A DNA stretch of 64,000 nucleotides from positions 62,001 through 126,000 of the forward strand of contig NZ_FPBO01000017.1 of the NCBI RefSeq assembly GCF_900116645.1, read 5' to 3'. Each line of letters starts with the position of its first letter. Position 1 is the stretch's first letter. Shown piece after piece: positions 33,584-41,913 of this stretch. The position numbers were made by a program, and so were the translations under genes. The notes below the pieces were generated by a model. That model ran no database searches. It was not told the origin of the DNA and saw only the letters and a list, made by a program, of their open reading frames with translations. This DNA is from Pseudoduganella namucuonensis. GTDB taxonomy: Bacteria; Pseudomonadota; Gammaproteobacteria; Burkholderiales; Burkholderiaceae_D.

Positions 33584-35599
33584 TTACTCCGATTTGGCCT
33601 GAGGGCCTATGTGCCGGCCGAGGAACTTCTCGACCCGGGTCCAGAAGTCGACGCGGTTCTTTTCCAGCGTCCAGCCGTGGCCCTCGCCGTCGTACACCAC
33701 CAGTTCGGCCTGGGCGTTGTGGGCCTTCACGGCGTCGTGGAAGCGTTGGCCGTGCGCCAGCGGCACGCGCGCGTCCTGGTTGCCGTAGGCCATCAGCACC
33801 GGCTGGCGCACGCGCGCCGCCTGCTCCAGCGGCGAGGTGGCCTTGAACTGCGCGGCGTCCGCCACCGGGTCGCCGATCAGCTGGGGCATGCCGTACTGCT
33901 TCCAGGCCTCGGGCAGGTCGGATTCGATCTGCCAGGTGCCGGTGTACAGCAGGTTGATGTCGGTCACGCCCACCCAGTTGACGGCGCACTTGAACAGGTC
34001 CGGGTCCTTCACCAGTCCCATCAGCGCCGCGTAGCCGCCGTAGCTGGCGCCGGCGATGCAGATCCGCCCGCCGTCCGCCACGCCCCGGGCCACCATGGCG
34101 CGCGCGCCGTCGGCCAGGTCGTCCTGCATGGCCAGGCCCCATTGCTTCCAGCCCGCGCGGAAATGCCGGGTGCCGAAACCCGTGCCGCCGCGGAATTCCG
34201 GCTCCAGCACCGCGTAGCCGCGGGTGGCCAGGAACTGGGAATCGGCGTCCCATTTCCATTCGCCGCCGCGCATGTACGGCCCGCCGTGCACCAGCACCAC
34301 CAGCGGCAGCTTCTTGCCGGCGCCGCCCGGCGGCAGGGTCAGCCAGGCCGGGATGCGCATGCCGTCGCGCGCCGTGTAGTGGATCAGCTCGCGCTCGCCC
34401 ATGGCGTCCGGCTTGATCTCGGGATGGGCCTCGCCCAGCTTGGTCAGCGCGCCGCTCTCGCGGTCGTACAGCACGTACACCGGCGGCTGCCGGTCGGACC
34501 AGGAGGTGATCAGCACGGCCGGGGTTTCCGGCCGGCGCGCCACCGAGATCTGGTTGACGGTGCCGGGCAGCAGGGAGTCGACCTTCTCCTGCAGCGCGCG
34601 CATGTCCGCGTTCCACCAGTGCGTGCTGCGCGCGTCGGTCAGCAGGCGCACGCCCAGTATCCTGCCGCCGCCGGTGACCAGCCGGCCGCTGAAGTCGTAC
34701 TCGCCCAGCTCGATCAGCGGTTTGTCGCCCAGCGTGTTGGTGGCCACGTCGTAGGTGCGCACCACGGCGCGGTCGGTGCCGGCGCTGGTGGACACGTACA
34801 GCATGCCGTCCGTGCCCAGCCCCACCGGGCTGAAGGCGCCGGGCGCGTCGCCGTAGGCCGGGAAGTCGCGCAGCTTGCGCCATGCGCCGCTGTCCGGGTC
34901 GCGGTAGTGCACCGCCGCGGTGCCGCCGGCGCTGGACGTGGCCACCCGCGGCTCGCCCTGCGCGTCCAGCACCACGCGCTGCATGTTGGCCGGGCGCGGC
35001 ACGCCCTGGGCGCGGGCGGTGAGCGTGTTCAGCTTGAACAGCGCGATCCCGCGCCGCTCGCCGGCGCGGCGCTCCGGCTGGTACACGTACACCGAGTCCG
35101 AGTCCTGCGCGCCCTCCTGGCCCAGCAGGTAGGTGTTCCACGGCATCATCGCGGTGCGGATGTGGGTGCCGGTCTCGGCGGGCCGGTCGTAGCCCCGGTC
35201 CACCAGTTGCAGGAAACCGCCGCCGTCGCGGTTCACGGCGAACAGGCCGGGCGCGTGGGTCCAGTCGCCCGGCGCGCTGCGCGAGTCGCGCGTGTCGTAC
35301 ACCAGGCGGTTGTCGTTGACCCATTCGAAATCGTCGATGTCGATATTGCTGAACTGGGCCACCATCTTCGCGCTCTTGTCGGCCAGCGTGACCACCAGCA
35401 GCGCGTCGCGGCCGAGTTGGCCGCGCGCGCGCATGGCGAGGTGGCGGCCGCTGGGCGACAGCTTGGCCGCGCTGTAGCGGGCGTTGTTGAAGAAGGCCGA
35501 CGCCGGCGGCGGCTCGGCGCGCGCCGGCGCGGCCAGGAGCAGGGACAGCGCGGACAGCGCCAGCAGGCGCGCCAGCGGACGTGCTAGCGGGCGCGTCAT
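33584..35599 (-). CDS. Secreted S9-family (prolyl oligopeptidase-like) peptidase, paralogue D
   Basis: 671 residues. A Sec signal peptide (LLALSALSLLLAAPARA) gives periplasmic or extracellular export. The N-terminal two-thirds is a beta-propeller-like region and the C-terminal third is an alpha/beta hydrolase. The catalytic triad is complete: Ser519 in GASYGG, Asp609 in GNQDARVP, His641 in EGHGW. Such enzymes cleave short peptides or acyl-amino acids. The ATG overlaps the stop of the upstream paralogue as ATGA, so the two are co-translated. It is the most diverged of the four and is followed by the phosphofructokinase gene. Confidence 0.9.
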   Translation of the reverse strand: MTRPLARPLARLLALSALSLLLAAPARAEPPPASAFFNNARYSAAKLSPSGRHLAMRARGQLGRDALLVVTLADKSAKMVAQFSNIDIDDFEWVNDNRLVYDTRDSRSAPGDWTHAPGLFAVNRDGGGFLQLVDRGYDRPAETGTHIRTAMMPWNTYLLGQEGAQDSDSVYVYQPERRAGERRGIALFKLNTLTARAQGVPRPANMQRVVLDAQGEPRVATSSAGGTAAVHYRDPDSGAWRKLRDFPAYGDAPGAFSPVGLGTDGMLYVSTSAGTDRAVVRTYDVATNTLGDKPLIELGEYDFSGRLVTGGGRILGVRLLTDARSTHWWNADMRALQEKVDSLLPGTVNQISVARRPETPAVLITSWSDRQPPVYVLYDRESGALTKLGEAHPEIKPDAMGERELIHYTARDGMRIPAWLTLPPGGAGKKLPLVVLVHGGPYMRGGEWKWDADSQFLATRGYAVLEPEFRGGTGFGTRHFRAGWKQWGLAMQDDLADGARAMVARGVADGGRICIAGASYGGYAALMGLVKDPDLFKCAVNWVGVTDINLLYTGTWQIESDLPEAWKQYGMPQLIGDPVADAAQFKATSPLEQAARVRQPVLMAYGNQDARVPLAHGQRFHDAVKAHNAQAELVVYDGEGHGWTLEKNRVDFWTRVEKFLGRHIGPQAKSE

Positions 35600-37632
35600 G
35601 GCTGGCCCGCGTTTGCCGGCGCATCGGCTCGCGGCGCGGCCGCCGGCCCGATGTTACGGTCCAGGAACCTCTCGACCCGGCTCCAGAAGTCGACCCGGTT
35701 CCTGGGCAGCGCCCAGCCGTGGCCCTCCTCGTCGTATTGGACCCACTCCACGTTCTTGTTGGTGGCCTTGACCGCGTCGCGGAACTTGGTGCCGTGGTAC
35801 AGCGGCACGCGCTTGTCGGCGCCGCCGTAGGCCAGCAGCAGCGGCTGCGTGATGCGCGCGGCCTGCTCCAGCGGCGAGGTGGCCTTCAGCTGCGCCGCGT
35901 CCTGCTCCAGGTCGCCCACCAGCGTCGGCATGCCGTACTGCTTCCAGCCCTCCGGCAGGTCGGACTGGAAGGTCCAGTGGCCGGTGTACATCAGCTTGAT
36001 GTCGGTGACGCCCACCCAGTTCACGCCGCATTTGTACAGCCCGGGATCGTTCACCAGCCCCATCAAGGTGGCGTAGCCGCCGTAGCTGGCGCCGGCGATG
36101 CAGACGCGGTTCGGGTCGGCGATGCCCTGGGCGATCGCCCATTTGGCGCCGTCGGCGATGTCGTCCTGCATCTTCAAGCCCCATTGCTTCCAGCCGGCGC
36201 GGTAGTGCGCCTGGCCGAAGCCGGTGCTGCCGCGGAACTCCGGCTCCAGCACCGCGTAGCCGCGCGAGGCCAGGAACTGCGCCTCCGCGTCCCAGCCCCA
36301 GTGGCCGCCCCGCAGATACGGGCCGCCGTGCACCAGCACCACCAGCGGCAGCTTCCCGCCCCCGCCCCTGGGCAGCGTCAGCCAGGCGGGGATCTTCAGG
36401 CCGTCGCGCGCGTCGTAGCGCACCAGGTCCTGCTTGCCCATCTGGTCCGGCTTGATTTGCGGGCGCGAGTCGCCCACCTTGTTCAGGGTTTTCTTGTCGC
36501 GGTCGTACAGCATGAACACGCGCGGCTGCACGTCCGAATACGATTCCACCAGCAGGTAGGGGGTTTCCGGGCGCGCCGGCAGCGACACCAGGTTGATGGT
36601 GCCGGACAGGCGCGCGTCGATCTCGGCCTGCACCGCCTTCATGCCCTCGTCGAACCACAGCGTGCCCTCGCCGTCGGTGGTGTAGCGCACGCCCAGCAGC
36701 CTGCCGTTGCCCATGATCAGGCTGCCGCGGAAGTCGTAGCCCTCCAGCTCGATCAGCGGCTTCTCGCTGATCCGGCCGGTGGCCAGGTCCAGCGTGTGCA
36801 CCGCCGCCTTGTCCTTGTAGGCGTGGGTGGTGACGTACAGCGTGCCGTCCGCGCCCATGGCCAGCGGCGAGAAGGCGCCCTTGCCGCCGGTGTAGGCGTT
36901 GAAGGTGGCCAGCTTGCGCCAGGCCTTGGTCTCGGGATCGCGGTACTGGATGCTGAGCTGGTCCTTCTCGACGGTGGTGACCAGGCGCGGCTCGCCCCGC
37001 TCGTCGAGCAGCCAGCCGCGCGTGTCGCCGGGGCGGTTGACGGTGCTGTGGTGGCCGGTCTTGGTGTTCAGGCGCAGCAGGTCCACGTAATCGACCTCGT
37101 TCGGGCCGGAGAATTTGGCGCTGCTGACGTAGGCGAACTCGGAGTCCTGCGCGCCGCGCTGGCGCAGCATGAATGTATGCCACGGCAGCATCCTGGCGGC
37201 CGACAGGGTCTGCACGAAGTGGTTGCTGCGGTTGGCCAACTGGCGGAAGCCCTCGCCGTCGCGGTTCACCGCGTACAGGCCGGGGCCGTAGCGCAGGTCG
37301 CCCTGGCCGAGTTGCTTGTCGGTGGTGTCGAACAGCAGCCGCTCGTCGCTGATCCAGTTGAAGTTGCCGACGTCGGCGTCGGAGAAGTTGGCGACCGACT
37401 TGACGCTGTTGCTGGCCAGGTCCACCACCGCCAGCCGTTCGCGCCCGTTCTTGTTGGCCAGCTTGGCCGCCAGGTAGCGGCCGCTGGGCGAGAGCTGGGC
37501 GGCGCTGAATTCGGGGTTGCCGAAAAAGTCCTCGATCGGGGGGAGGGCGGCGCGGGTTTGCGCGGCGGCGGGGACCAGCGCGGCCAGCGCCAGCATGGCG
37601 GCGGCCACGGGCCGCGATAGCTTGGTGTTCAA
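35596..37632 (-). CDS. Secreted S9-family peptidase, paralogue C
   Basis: 678 residues, start codon TTG (37630-37632) with AAAGGA about 5-6 nt upstream. Signal peptide PVAAAMLALAALVPAAAQ. Triad Ser516 (GASYGG), Asp606 (GGADKRVP), His638 (EGHGW). The catalytic region is nearly the same as in paralogue A (39741-41813), for example NDPGLYKCGVNWVGVTDI in both. It starts 21 bp after the stop of paralogue B and overlaps paralogue D by 4 nt, so B, C and D appear to form one operon. The rare start codon may tune its level. Confidence 0.9.
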   Translation of the reverse strand: MNTKLSRPVAAAMLALAALVPAAAQTRAALPPIEDFFGNPEFSAAQLSPSGRYLAAKLANKNGRERLAVVDLASNSVKSVANFSDADVGNFNWISDERLLFDTTDKQLGQGDLRYGPGLYAVNRDGEGFRQLANRSNHFVQTLSAARMLPWHTFMLRQRGAQDSEFAYVSSAKFSGPNEVDYVDLLRLNTKTGHHSTVNRPGDTRGWLLDERGEPRLVTTVEKDQLSIQYRDPETKAWRKLATFNAYTGGKGAFSPLAMGADGTLYVTTHAYKDKAAVHTLDLATGRISEKPLIELEGYDFRGSLIMGNGRLLGVRYTTDGEGTLWFDEGMKAVQAEIDARLSGTINLVSLPARPETPYLLVESYSDVQPRVFMLYDRDKKTLNKVGDSRPQIKPDQMGKQDLVRYDARDGLKIPAWLTLPRGGGGKLPLVVLVHGGPYLRGGHWGWDAEAQFLASRGYAVLEPEFRGSTGFGQAHYRAGWKQWGLKMQDDIADGAKWAIAQGIADPNRVCIAGASYGGYATLMGLVNDPGLYKCGVNWVGVTDIKLMYTGHWTFQSDLPEGWKQYGMPTLVGDLEQDAAQLKATSPLEQAARITQPLLLAYGGADKRVPLYHGTKFRDAVKATNKNVEWVQYDEEGHGWALPRNRVDFWSRVERFLDRNIGPAAAPRADAPANAGQP

Positions 37633-37653
37633 GGTTGTCCTTTGTACGTGTGC

Positions 37654-39642
37654 TTATGGTTGCGGGCCGATGTGGCGGTTCAGGAAGGCCTCCACCCGGG
37701 TCCAGAAGTCGATGCGGTTGCGCGGCAGGTACCAGCCGTGGCCCTCCTGCTCGTACTCCACCCACTCCACGTCCTTGTTGGTGGCCTTCACGGCGTCGCG
37801 GAACCTGGTGCCGTGCACCAGCGGCACGCGCAGGTCGGCGCCGCCGTGGGCCAGCAGCAGGGGCCGGGTGACGCGGGCGGCCTGGCGCAGCGGCGAGGTG
37901 GCCGCGAAGCGCTCGGCGTCCCGCTCCGGGTCGCCGATCAGGTCGCGCATGCCGTACTGCTTGAAATCGGCCGACATGTCGCTGTCGAAGCGCCAGTGGC
38001 CCTTGTACAGCAGTTCGAGGTCGGTCACGCCGGCCCAGGCCACGCCGCAGCGGAACAGCTCCGGGTCGTTCACCAGGCCCATCAAGGTGGCGTAGCCGCC
38101 GTAGCTGGCGCCGGCCACGCAGACGCGCCGGGGGGCCGCGTAGCCTTGCGCGGCCGCCCATTTGGCGCCGTCGGCGATGTCGTCCTGCATGGCCAGGCCC
38201 CATTGCTTCCAGCCGGCGCGCAGGTGCGCGCCGCCGTAGCCGGCGCTGCCGCGGAACTCGGGCTGCAGCACCGCGTAGCCGCGCGAGGCCAGGAACTGCG
38301 CCTCCGCCTCCCAGCCCCAGCGCGTGCCGCGCACATAGGGGCCGCCGTGCACCAGCACCACCAGCGGCAGGTTCTTGTCCTTGCCGGCGGGCAGGGTCAG
38401 CAGGGCGGGGATCTCCAGGCCGTCGCGCGCCTTGTAGCGCACCACGTCCTGCGCCGCCATCTGCGCCGGCTTGATGGCGGCGTGGCTGTCGCCGATGCGC
38501 TTCAGGTCGCGGGTGCGCGTGTTGTAGACCAGGTGCACCTGCGGCTGGCGGTCCGAGTACGACGTCACCAGCACCCACGGCGTCTGCGCGCGCACGGGCG
38601 GCGTCACCAGGTTGACGGTGCGCGGCAGGCGCTGGTCGATCTCGGCCTGCACCGCCTTCATGCCGGCGTCGAACCATTCGGTGCCCTCGCCGTCGGCCAG
38701 GAAGCGCGCGCCCAGCAGCTTGCCGCCGCCGAAAACGAGGTGGCCCATGAAATCGTAGCCCTGCACGTTCAGCAGCGGCCGCTCGCCGAGCTTGCCGGCG
38801 GCGATGTCGTAGGTGTGCACCGCCGCGTAGCCGGTCTTCTCGCTGGACGCCACGTACAGCGTGCCGTCCGGCCCGAACGCCAGCGGCTGGAAGCCCTGGC
38901 CCGCGCCGGTGTAGCTGGCGTGGCGCGCGATCTCGCGCCAGGCGCCGCTGGCCGGGTCGCGGTAATGCATCATGGTCTGGCCGTCGCGGCGGGACACGGC
39001 CAGGCGTGGCTGGCCTTGCTGGTCCAGCATCCACCACCGCATGCCGCTGGGCGCGTCGAACGGCTTGGCCTTGCCGGTCTTCGTGTTCAGCAGCAGCAGT
39101 TCCTGCTCCCGGTCCGCCGACAGGTTCTCGACCAGGTGGTTGGCGACGTACACCTCGGGGCCGTCCTGCGCGCCGTCCTGGTCCAGCATGAAGGTGTGCC
39201 ATGGCAGCAGGCTCGATGGGCCGCCGACTGTGATGAAGGGCTTGCCCCGGCTGCTGGCCAGCTGGCGGAAGGCCGTGCCGTCCCGGTTCGCCGCGAACAG
39301 GCCGGGCGCGTAGCGCTGGTCGCCCTGCGCCGCCTGGGAGTCGGCCGAGGTGAACAGCAGGCGCTCGTCGCTGAGCCAGCTGAAGGCGCCGACGTCGCCG
39401 TCGCGGAACTCGGCCGCCGCCTTCAGGCTGAAGTCGTTCAAGTCCACCACGATCAGGCGCTGGCGGTGCGCCTCGTCGCTGGCCAGCACCGCCAGGTGGG
39501 TGCCGCTGGGGGACAGGCGGGGCTTGGTGAAACCGGGGTTGCCGAAGAAGTGGCCGGCGGGCGGCGCCTCGGCCGCGCCGGCCAGGGGCGCCAGGCCGAG
39601 CGCGCAAACCAGCGCCGCCCAGCGGGAGAGGAATCTATGCAT
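37654..39642 (-). CDS. Secreted S9-family peptidase, paralogue B
   Basis: 662 residues from MHRFLSRWAAL, with signal peptide ALVCALGLAPLAGAAEA. The frame opens 8 codons earlier, but the upstream region aligns with that of paralogue A so that this ATG falls at the matching place. Triad Ser513 (GASYGG), Asp603 (GGADLRVP), His635 (EGHGW). It has its own upstream block (39662-39707) conserved with paralogue A, which suggests separate promoters for A and for B-C-D. Confidence 0.88.
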   Translation of the reverse strand: MHRFLSRWAALVCALGLAPLAGAAEAPPAGHFFGNPGFTKPRLSPSGTHLAVLASDEAHRQRLIVVDLNDFSLKAAAEFRDGDVGAFSWLSDERLLFTSADSQAAQGDQRYAPGLFAANRDGTAFRQLASSRGKPFITVGGPSSLLPWHTFMLDQDGAQDGPEVYVANHLVENLSADREQELLLLNTKTGKAKPFDAPSGMRWWMLDQQGQPRLAVSRRDGQTMMHYRDPASGAWREIARHASYTGAGQGFQPLAFGPDGTLYVASSEKTGYAAVHTYDIAAGKLGERPLLNVQGYDFMGHLVFGGGKLLGARFLADGEGTEWFDAGMKAVQAEIDQRLPRTVNLVTPPVRAQTPWVLVTSYSDRQPQVHLVYNTRTRDLKRIGDSHAAIKPAQMAAQDVVRYKARDGLEIPALLTLPAGKDKNLPLVVLVHGGPYVRGTRWGWEAEAQFLASRGYAVLQPEFRGSAGYGGAHLRAGWKQWGLAMQDDIADGAKWAAAQGYAAPRRVCVAGASYGGYATLMGLVNDPELFRCGVAWAGVTDLELLYKGHWRFDSDMSADFKQYGMRDLIGDPERDAERFAATSPLRQAARVTRPLLLAHGGADLRVPLVHGTRFRDAVKATNKDVEWVEYEQEGHGWYLPRNRIDFWTRVEAFLNRHIGPQP

Positions 39643-39661
39643 CGGGGTCAATTGCAAAATA

Positions 39662-39707
39662 AACAATTGCCGTAGACTAACAGCTGATGGCCGTTTTGGC
39701 TAGTCTT
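39662..39707 (-). promoter_or_regulatory. Conserved upstream block of S9 paralogue B
   Basis: Read on the minus strand it contains AANACTAGNCAANAC, a 10-nt variable spacer, then TGTTAGNCTNNGGNAATTGTT. The same two blocks with the same 10-nt spacing occur upstream of paralogue A at 41834-41879 (12 of 15 and 17 of 21 bases equal). Conservation in non-coding DNA argues for a shared promoter or operator inherited with the gene duplication. Confidence 0.55.
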
Positions 39708-39740
39708 GCCGGTCACCCTACGCCGCGGACGCAGGCCGCG

Positions 39741-41813
39741 TCATTTGCCCGTGTCGGCCACTTCCCGCTGCGGGCCGATGTGGCGGTCCAGGAATTTCTC
39801 GACCCGGGTCCAGAAATCGACGCGGGTTTGGGGCAGCGACCAGCCGTGGCCCTCGTGCTCGTATTCCACCCATTCCACGTCCTTGTTGGTGGCCTTGACC
39901 GCGTCGCGGAACTTGGTGCCGTGGTACAGCGGCACGCGCCGGTCGGCGCCGCCGTAGGCCAGCAGCAGCGGCTGCGTGATGCGCGCCGCTTGCGCCAGCG
40001 GCGAGGTGGTTTTCAGCTGGGCGGCGTCCTTTTCCAGGTCGCCGATCAGCACCGGCATGCCGTAGCGCTTCCATTCCTCGGGCAGGTCGGACTGGAAGCT
40101 CCATTTGTCCTTGTATAGCAGTTCGATGTCGGTGACGCCCACCCAGTTCACGCCGCACTTGTACAGGCCGGGATCGTTCACCAGCCCCATCAGGGTGGCG
40201 TAGCCGCCATAGCTGGCGCCGGCGATGCAGACGCGCCGCGGATCGGCGTAACCCTGCGCGATGGCCCAGCGCGCGCCGTCGGCGATGTCGTCCTGCATTT
40301 TCAGGCCCCACTGCTTCCAGCCGGCGCGGAAGTGCGCGGTGCCGAAGCCGAGGCTGCCCCGGAATTCCGGCTGCAGCACGGCGTAACCGCGCGAGGCCAG
40401 GAACTGGACGTCGGGGCTCCAGCCCCAGCTGCCGCCGCGCGCATACGGGCCGCCGTGCACCAGCACCACCAGCGGCAGGTTCTTGTCGCGGCCCTTGGGC
40501 AGGGTCAGCAGGGCGGGGATCTCCAGGCCGTCGCGCGCCTTGTAGCGCACCACTTCCTGCGTGCCCATCTGGCTGGACTTGATGGCGGCGTGGCTGTCGC
40601 CAAGGCGCTGCAGGAGCTTGGTCTGGGTGTTGTACACCATGTGGACCGCTGGCTGGCGGTCGGAATAGGAGGTGACCAGGAGCCATGGCGTTCGCGGCCG
40701 CGCCGGCGGCGTCAGCAGGTTGACGGTGTGCGGCAGGCGCGCGTCCACCGCCTGCTGCACGGCCTTCATGCCGGCGTCCAGCCATTCGACGCCTTGGCCG
40801 TCGGCCAGGAAGCTCACGCCCAGCAGTTTGTCGCCGCCGAAAATCAAGCCGCCCTTGAAGTCGTAGCCTTGCAGCCGCAGCAGCGGCTCCTTGCCCAGCT
40901 TGCCGGTGGCGGGGTCGAGGGTGTACAGCGCCTTGAAGTCGCCACCGGCGTTGGCCGCAACGTACAACATGCCGTCCGGGCCGAACGCCAGCGGCTCGAA
41001 GGCCTGGTTGACGCCGGTGAAGGCGCTGTAGCGGCCCAGTTCGCGCCACTCGCCGCTGGCCGGGTCGCGGTAGTGGATCAGCGTGCTGTCGCCGCTGTTC
41101 GACACCGCCAGGCGCGGCGCGCCGGCATGGTCCAATATCCAGTTGTGCATGCCCGACGGACCCGTGAAGTCGGTCGACTTGCCGTTCAGCGTGTTCAGCC
41201 GCAGCAGTTCCACCTTGGGGATGGCGCCGATGACGCCCCGGTAGAGCACGTTGGCGACGTACACTTGCTCGCCATCCTGCGGACCCGCCTGGGGCAGCAT
41301 GAAGGTGTGCCAGGGCAGCAGCGTGCTGGACTCGCCATTGCCGAAGAAGGGCATGCCCATGGTGCGCGCCAGCTGGCGGTAGGCGGTGCCGTCGCGGTTG
41401 ACGGCGTACAGGCCGGGCGCGTAGCGCACCTCGCCCTGCGCGACCTTGCGGTCGGCCTCGGTGTACATCAGCCGTTCGTCGCTGATCCAGCGGAAGTCGC
41501 CGACGTCGCTGTTCGGGAATTCGCCCACCACCTTGGCGCTCAGGTCGCTCAAGTTCAGCACCGCCAGGCGCAGGCGCTGCTGGGGACCGGTGGTGAGCAC
41601 GGCCAGGTGGCCGCCGCTGGGCGACAGGAGTGGACGGCTGAAGCCGGGATTGTCGAAGAAATGGCCGGCGGGGATGGGCACGGCGGTAGGCGCGGCGGCC
41701 GGCGCGGCTGGCGCTTCCGCGGCGGTGGCCGGACCGGCGGCGGACAAGGCGAGGACCGCGGCGCAAAGGTTGGCGCATAGGGTGGCGAGGAGGGGGCGGA
41801 GCGGGGTCTGCAT
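39741..41813 (-). CDS. Secreted S9-family peptidase, paralogue A
   Basis: 690 residues from MQTPLRPLLATL, with signal peptide LCAAVLALSAAGPATAAEA. A start 14 codons earlier is open, but the signal peptide and the aligned upstream block favour this ATG. Triad Ser534 (GASYGG), Asp624 (GGADRRVP), His656 (EGHGW). An Ala/Pro-rich linker after the signal peptide is unique to this copy. It is the first of the four tandem paralogues in transcription order. A 12-bp palindrome lies 64-75 bp upstream of its start. Confidence 0.88.
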   Translation of the reverse strand: MQTPLRPLLATLCANLCAAVLALSAAGPATAAEAPAAPAAAPTAVPIPAGHFFDNPGFSRPLLSPSGGHLAVLTTGPQQRLRLAVLNLSDLSAKVVGEFPNSDVGDFRWISDERLMYTEADRKVAQGEVRYAPGLYAVNRDGTAYRQLARTMGMPFFGNGESSTLLPWHTFMLPQAGPQDGEQVYVANVLYRGVIGAIPKVELLRLNTLNGKSTDFTGPSGMHNWILDHAGAPRLAVSNSGDSTLIHYRDPASGEWRELGRYSAFTGVNQAFEPLAFGPDGMLYVAANAGGDFKALYTLDPATGKLGKEPLLRLQGYDFKGGLIFGGDKLLGVSFLADGQGVEWLDAGMKAVQQAVDARLPHTVNLLTPPARPRTPWLLVTSYSDRQPAVHMVYNTQTKLLQRLGDSHAAIKSSQMGTQEVVRYKARDGLEIPALLTLPKGRDKNLPLVVLVHGGPYARGGSWGWSPDVQFLASRGYAVLQPEFRGSLGFGTAHFRAGWKQWGLKMQDDIADGARWAIAQGYADPRRVCIAGASYGGYATLMGLVNDPGLYKCGVNWVGVTDIELLYKDKWSFQSDLPEEWKRYGMPVLIGDLEKDAAQLKTTSPLAQAARITQPLLLAYGGADRRVPLYHGTKFRDAVKATNKDVEWVEYEHEGHGWSLPQTRVDFWTRVEKFLDRHIGPQREVADTGK

Positions 41814-41833
41814 CGGCGGCGGCTTATGAAATG

Positions 41834-41879
41834 AACAATTTCCCAAGGCTAACATTTGCCCGCGGTCTTGCCTAGTGTT
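41834..41879 (-). promoter_or_regulatory. Conserved upstream block of S9 paralogue A
   Basis: Matches the block upstream of paralogue B: the proximal 21 bp (41834-41854) share 17 bases, the distal 15 bp (41865-41879) share 12, and the spacer is 10 bp in both. The proximal half contains AATTGTT. No consensus -35/-10 pair stands out, so an activator-dependent promoter is possible. Confidence 0.55.
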
Positions 41880-41888
41880 ATCGATAAC
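41877..41888. promoter_or_regulatory. GTTATCGATAAC palindrome (possible LacI-type operator)
   Basis: A perfect 12-bp palindrome with a central CG, extended as TGTTATCGATAACT. Its form resembles operators of LacI-family regulators such as GntR (TGTTA-N4-TAACA). It overlaps the distal edge of the conserved block upstream of S9 paralogue A and lies just beyond the symporter stop. There is no regulator gene beside it. Confidence 0.4.
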
Positions 41889-41913
41889 TATATTTTCGCC
41901 TTCCCTCGCCGCG

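Noticed and set aside
35654..39607. 1317-codon minus-strand frame through two peptidase genes
   Set aside because: It is out of phase with the two S9 genes that carry catalytic triads and signal peptides. Its product is Arg/Ala/Gly-rich and has no recognisable domain.
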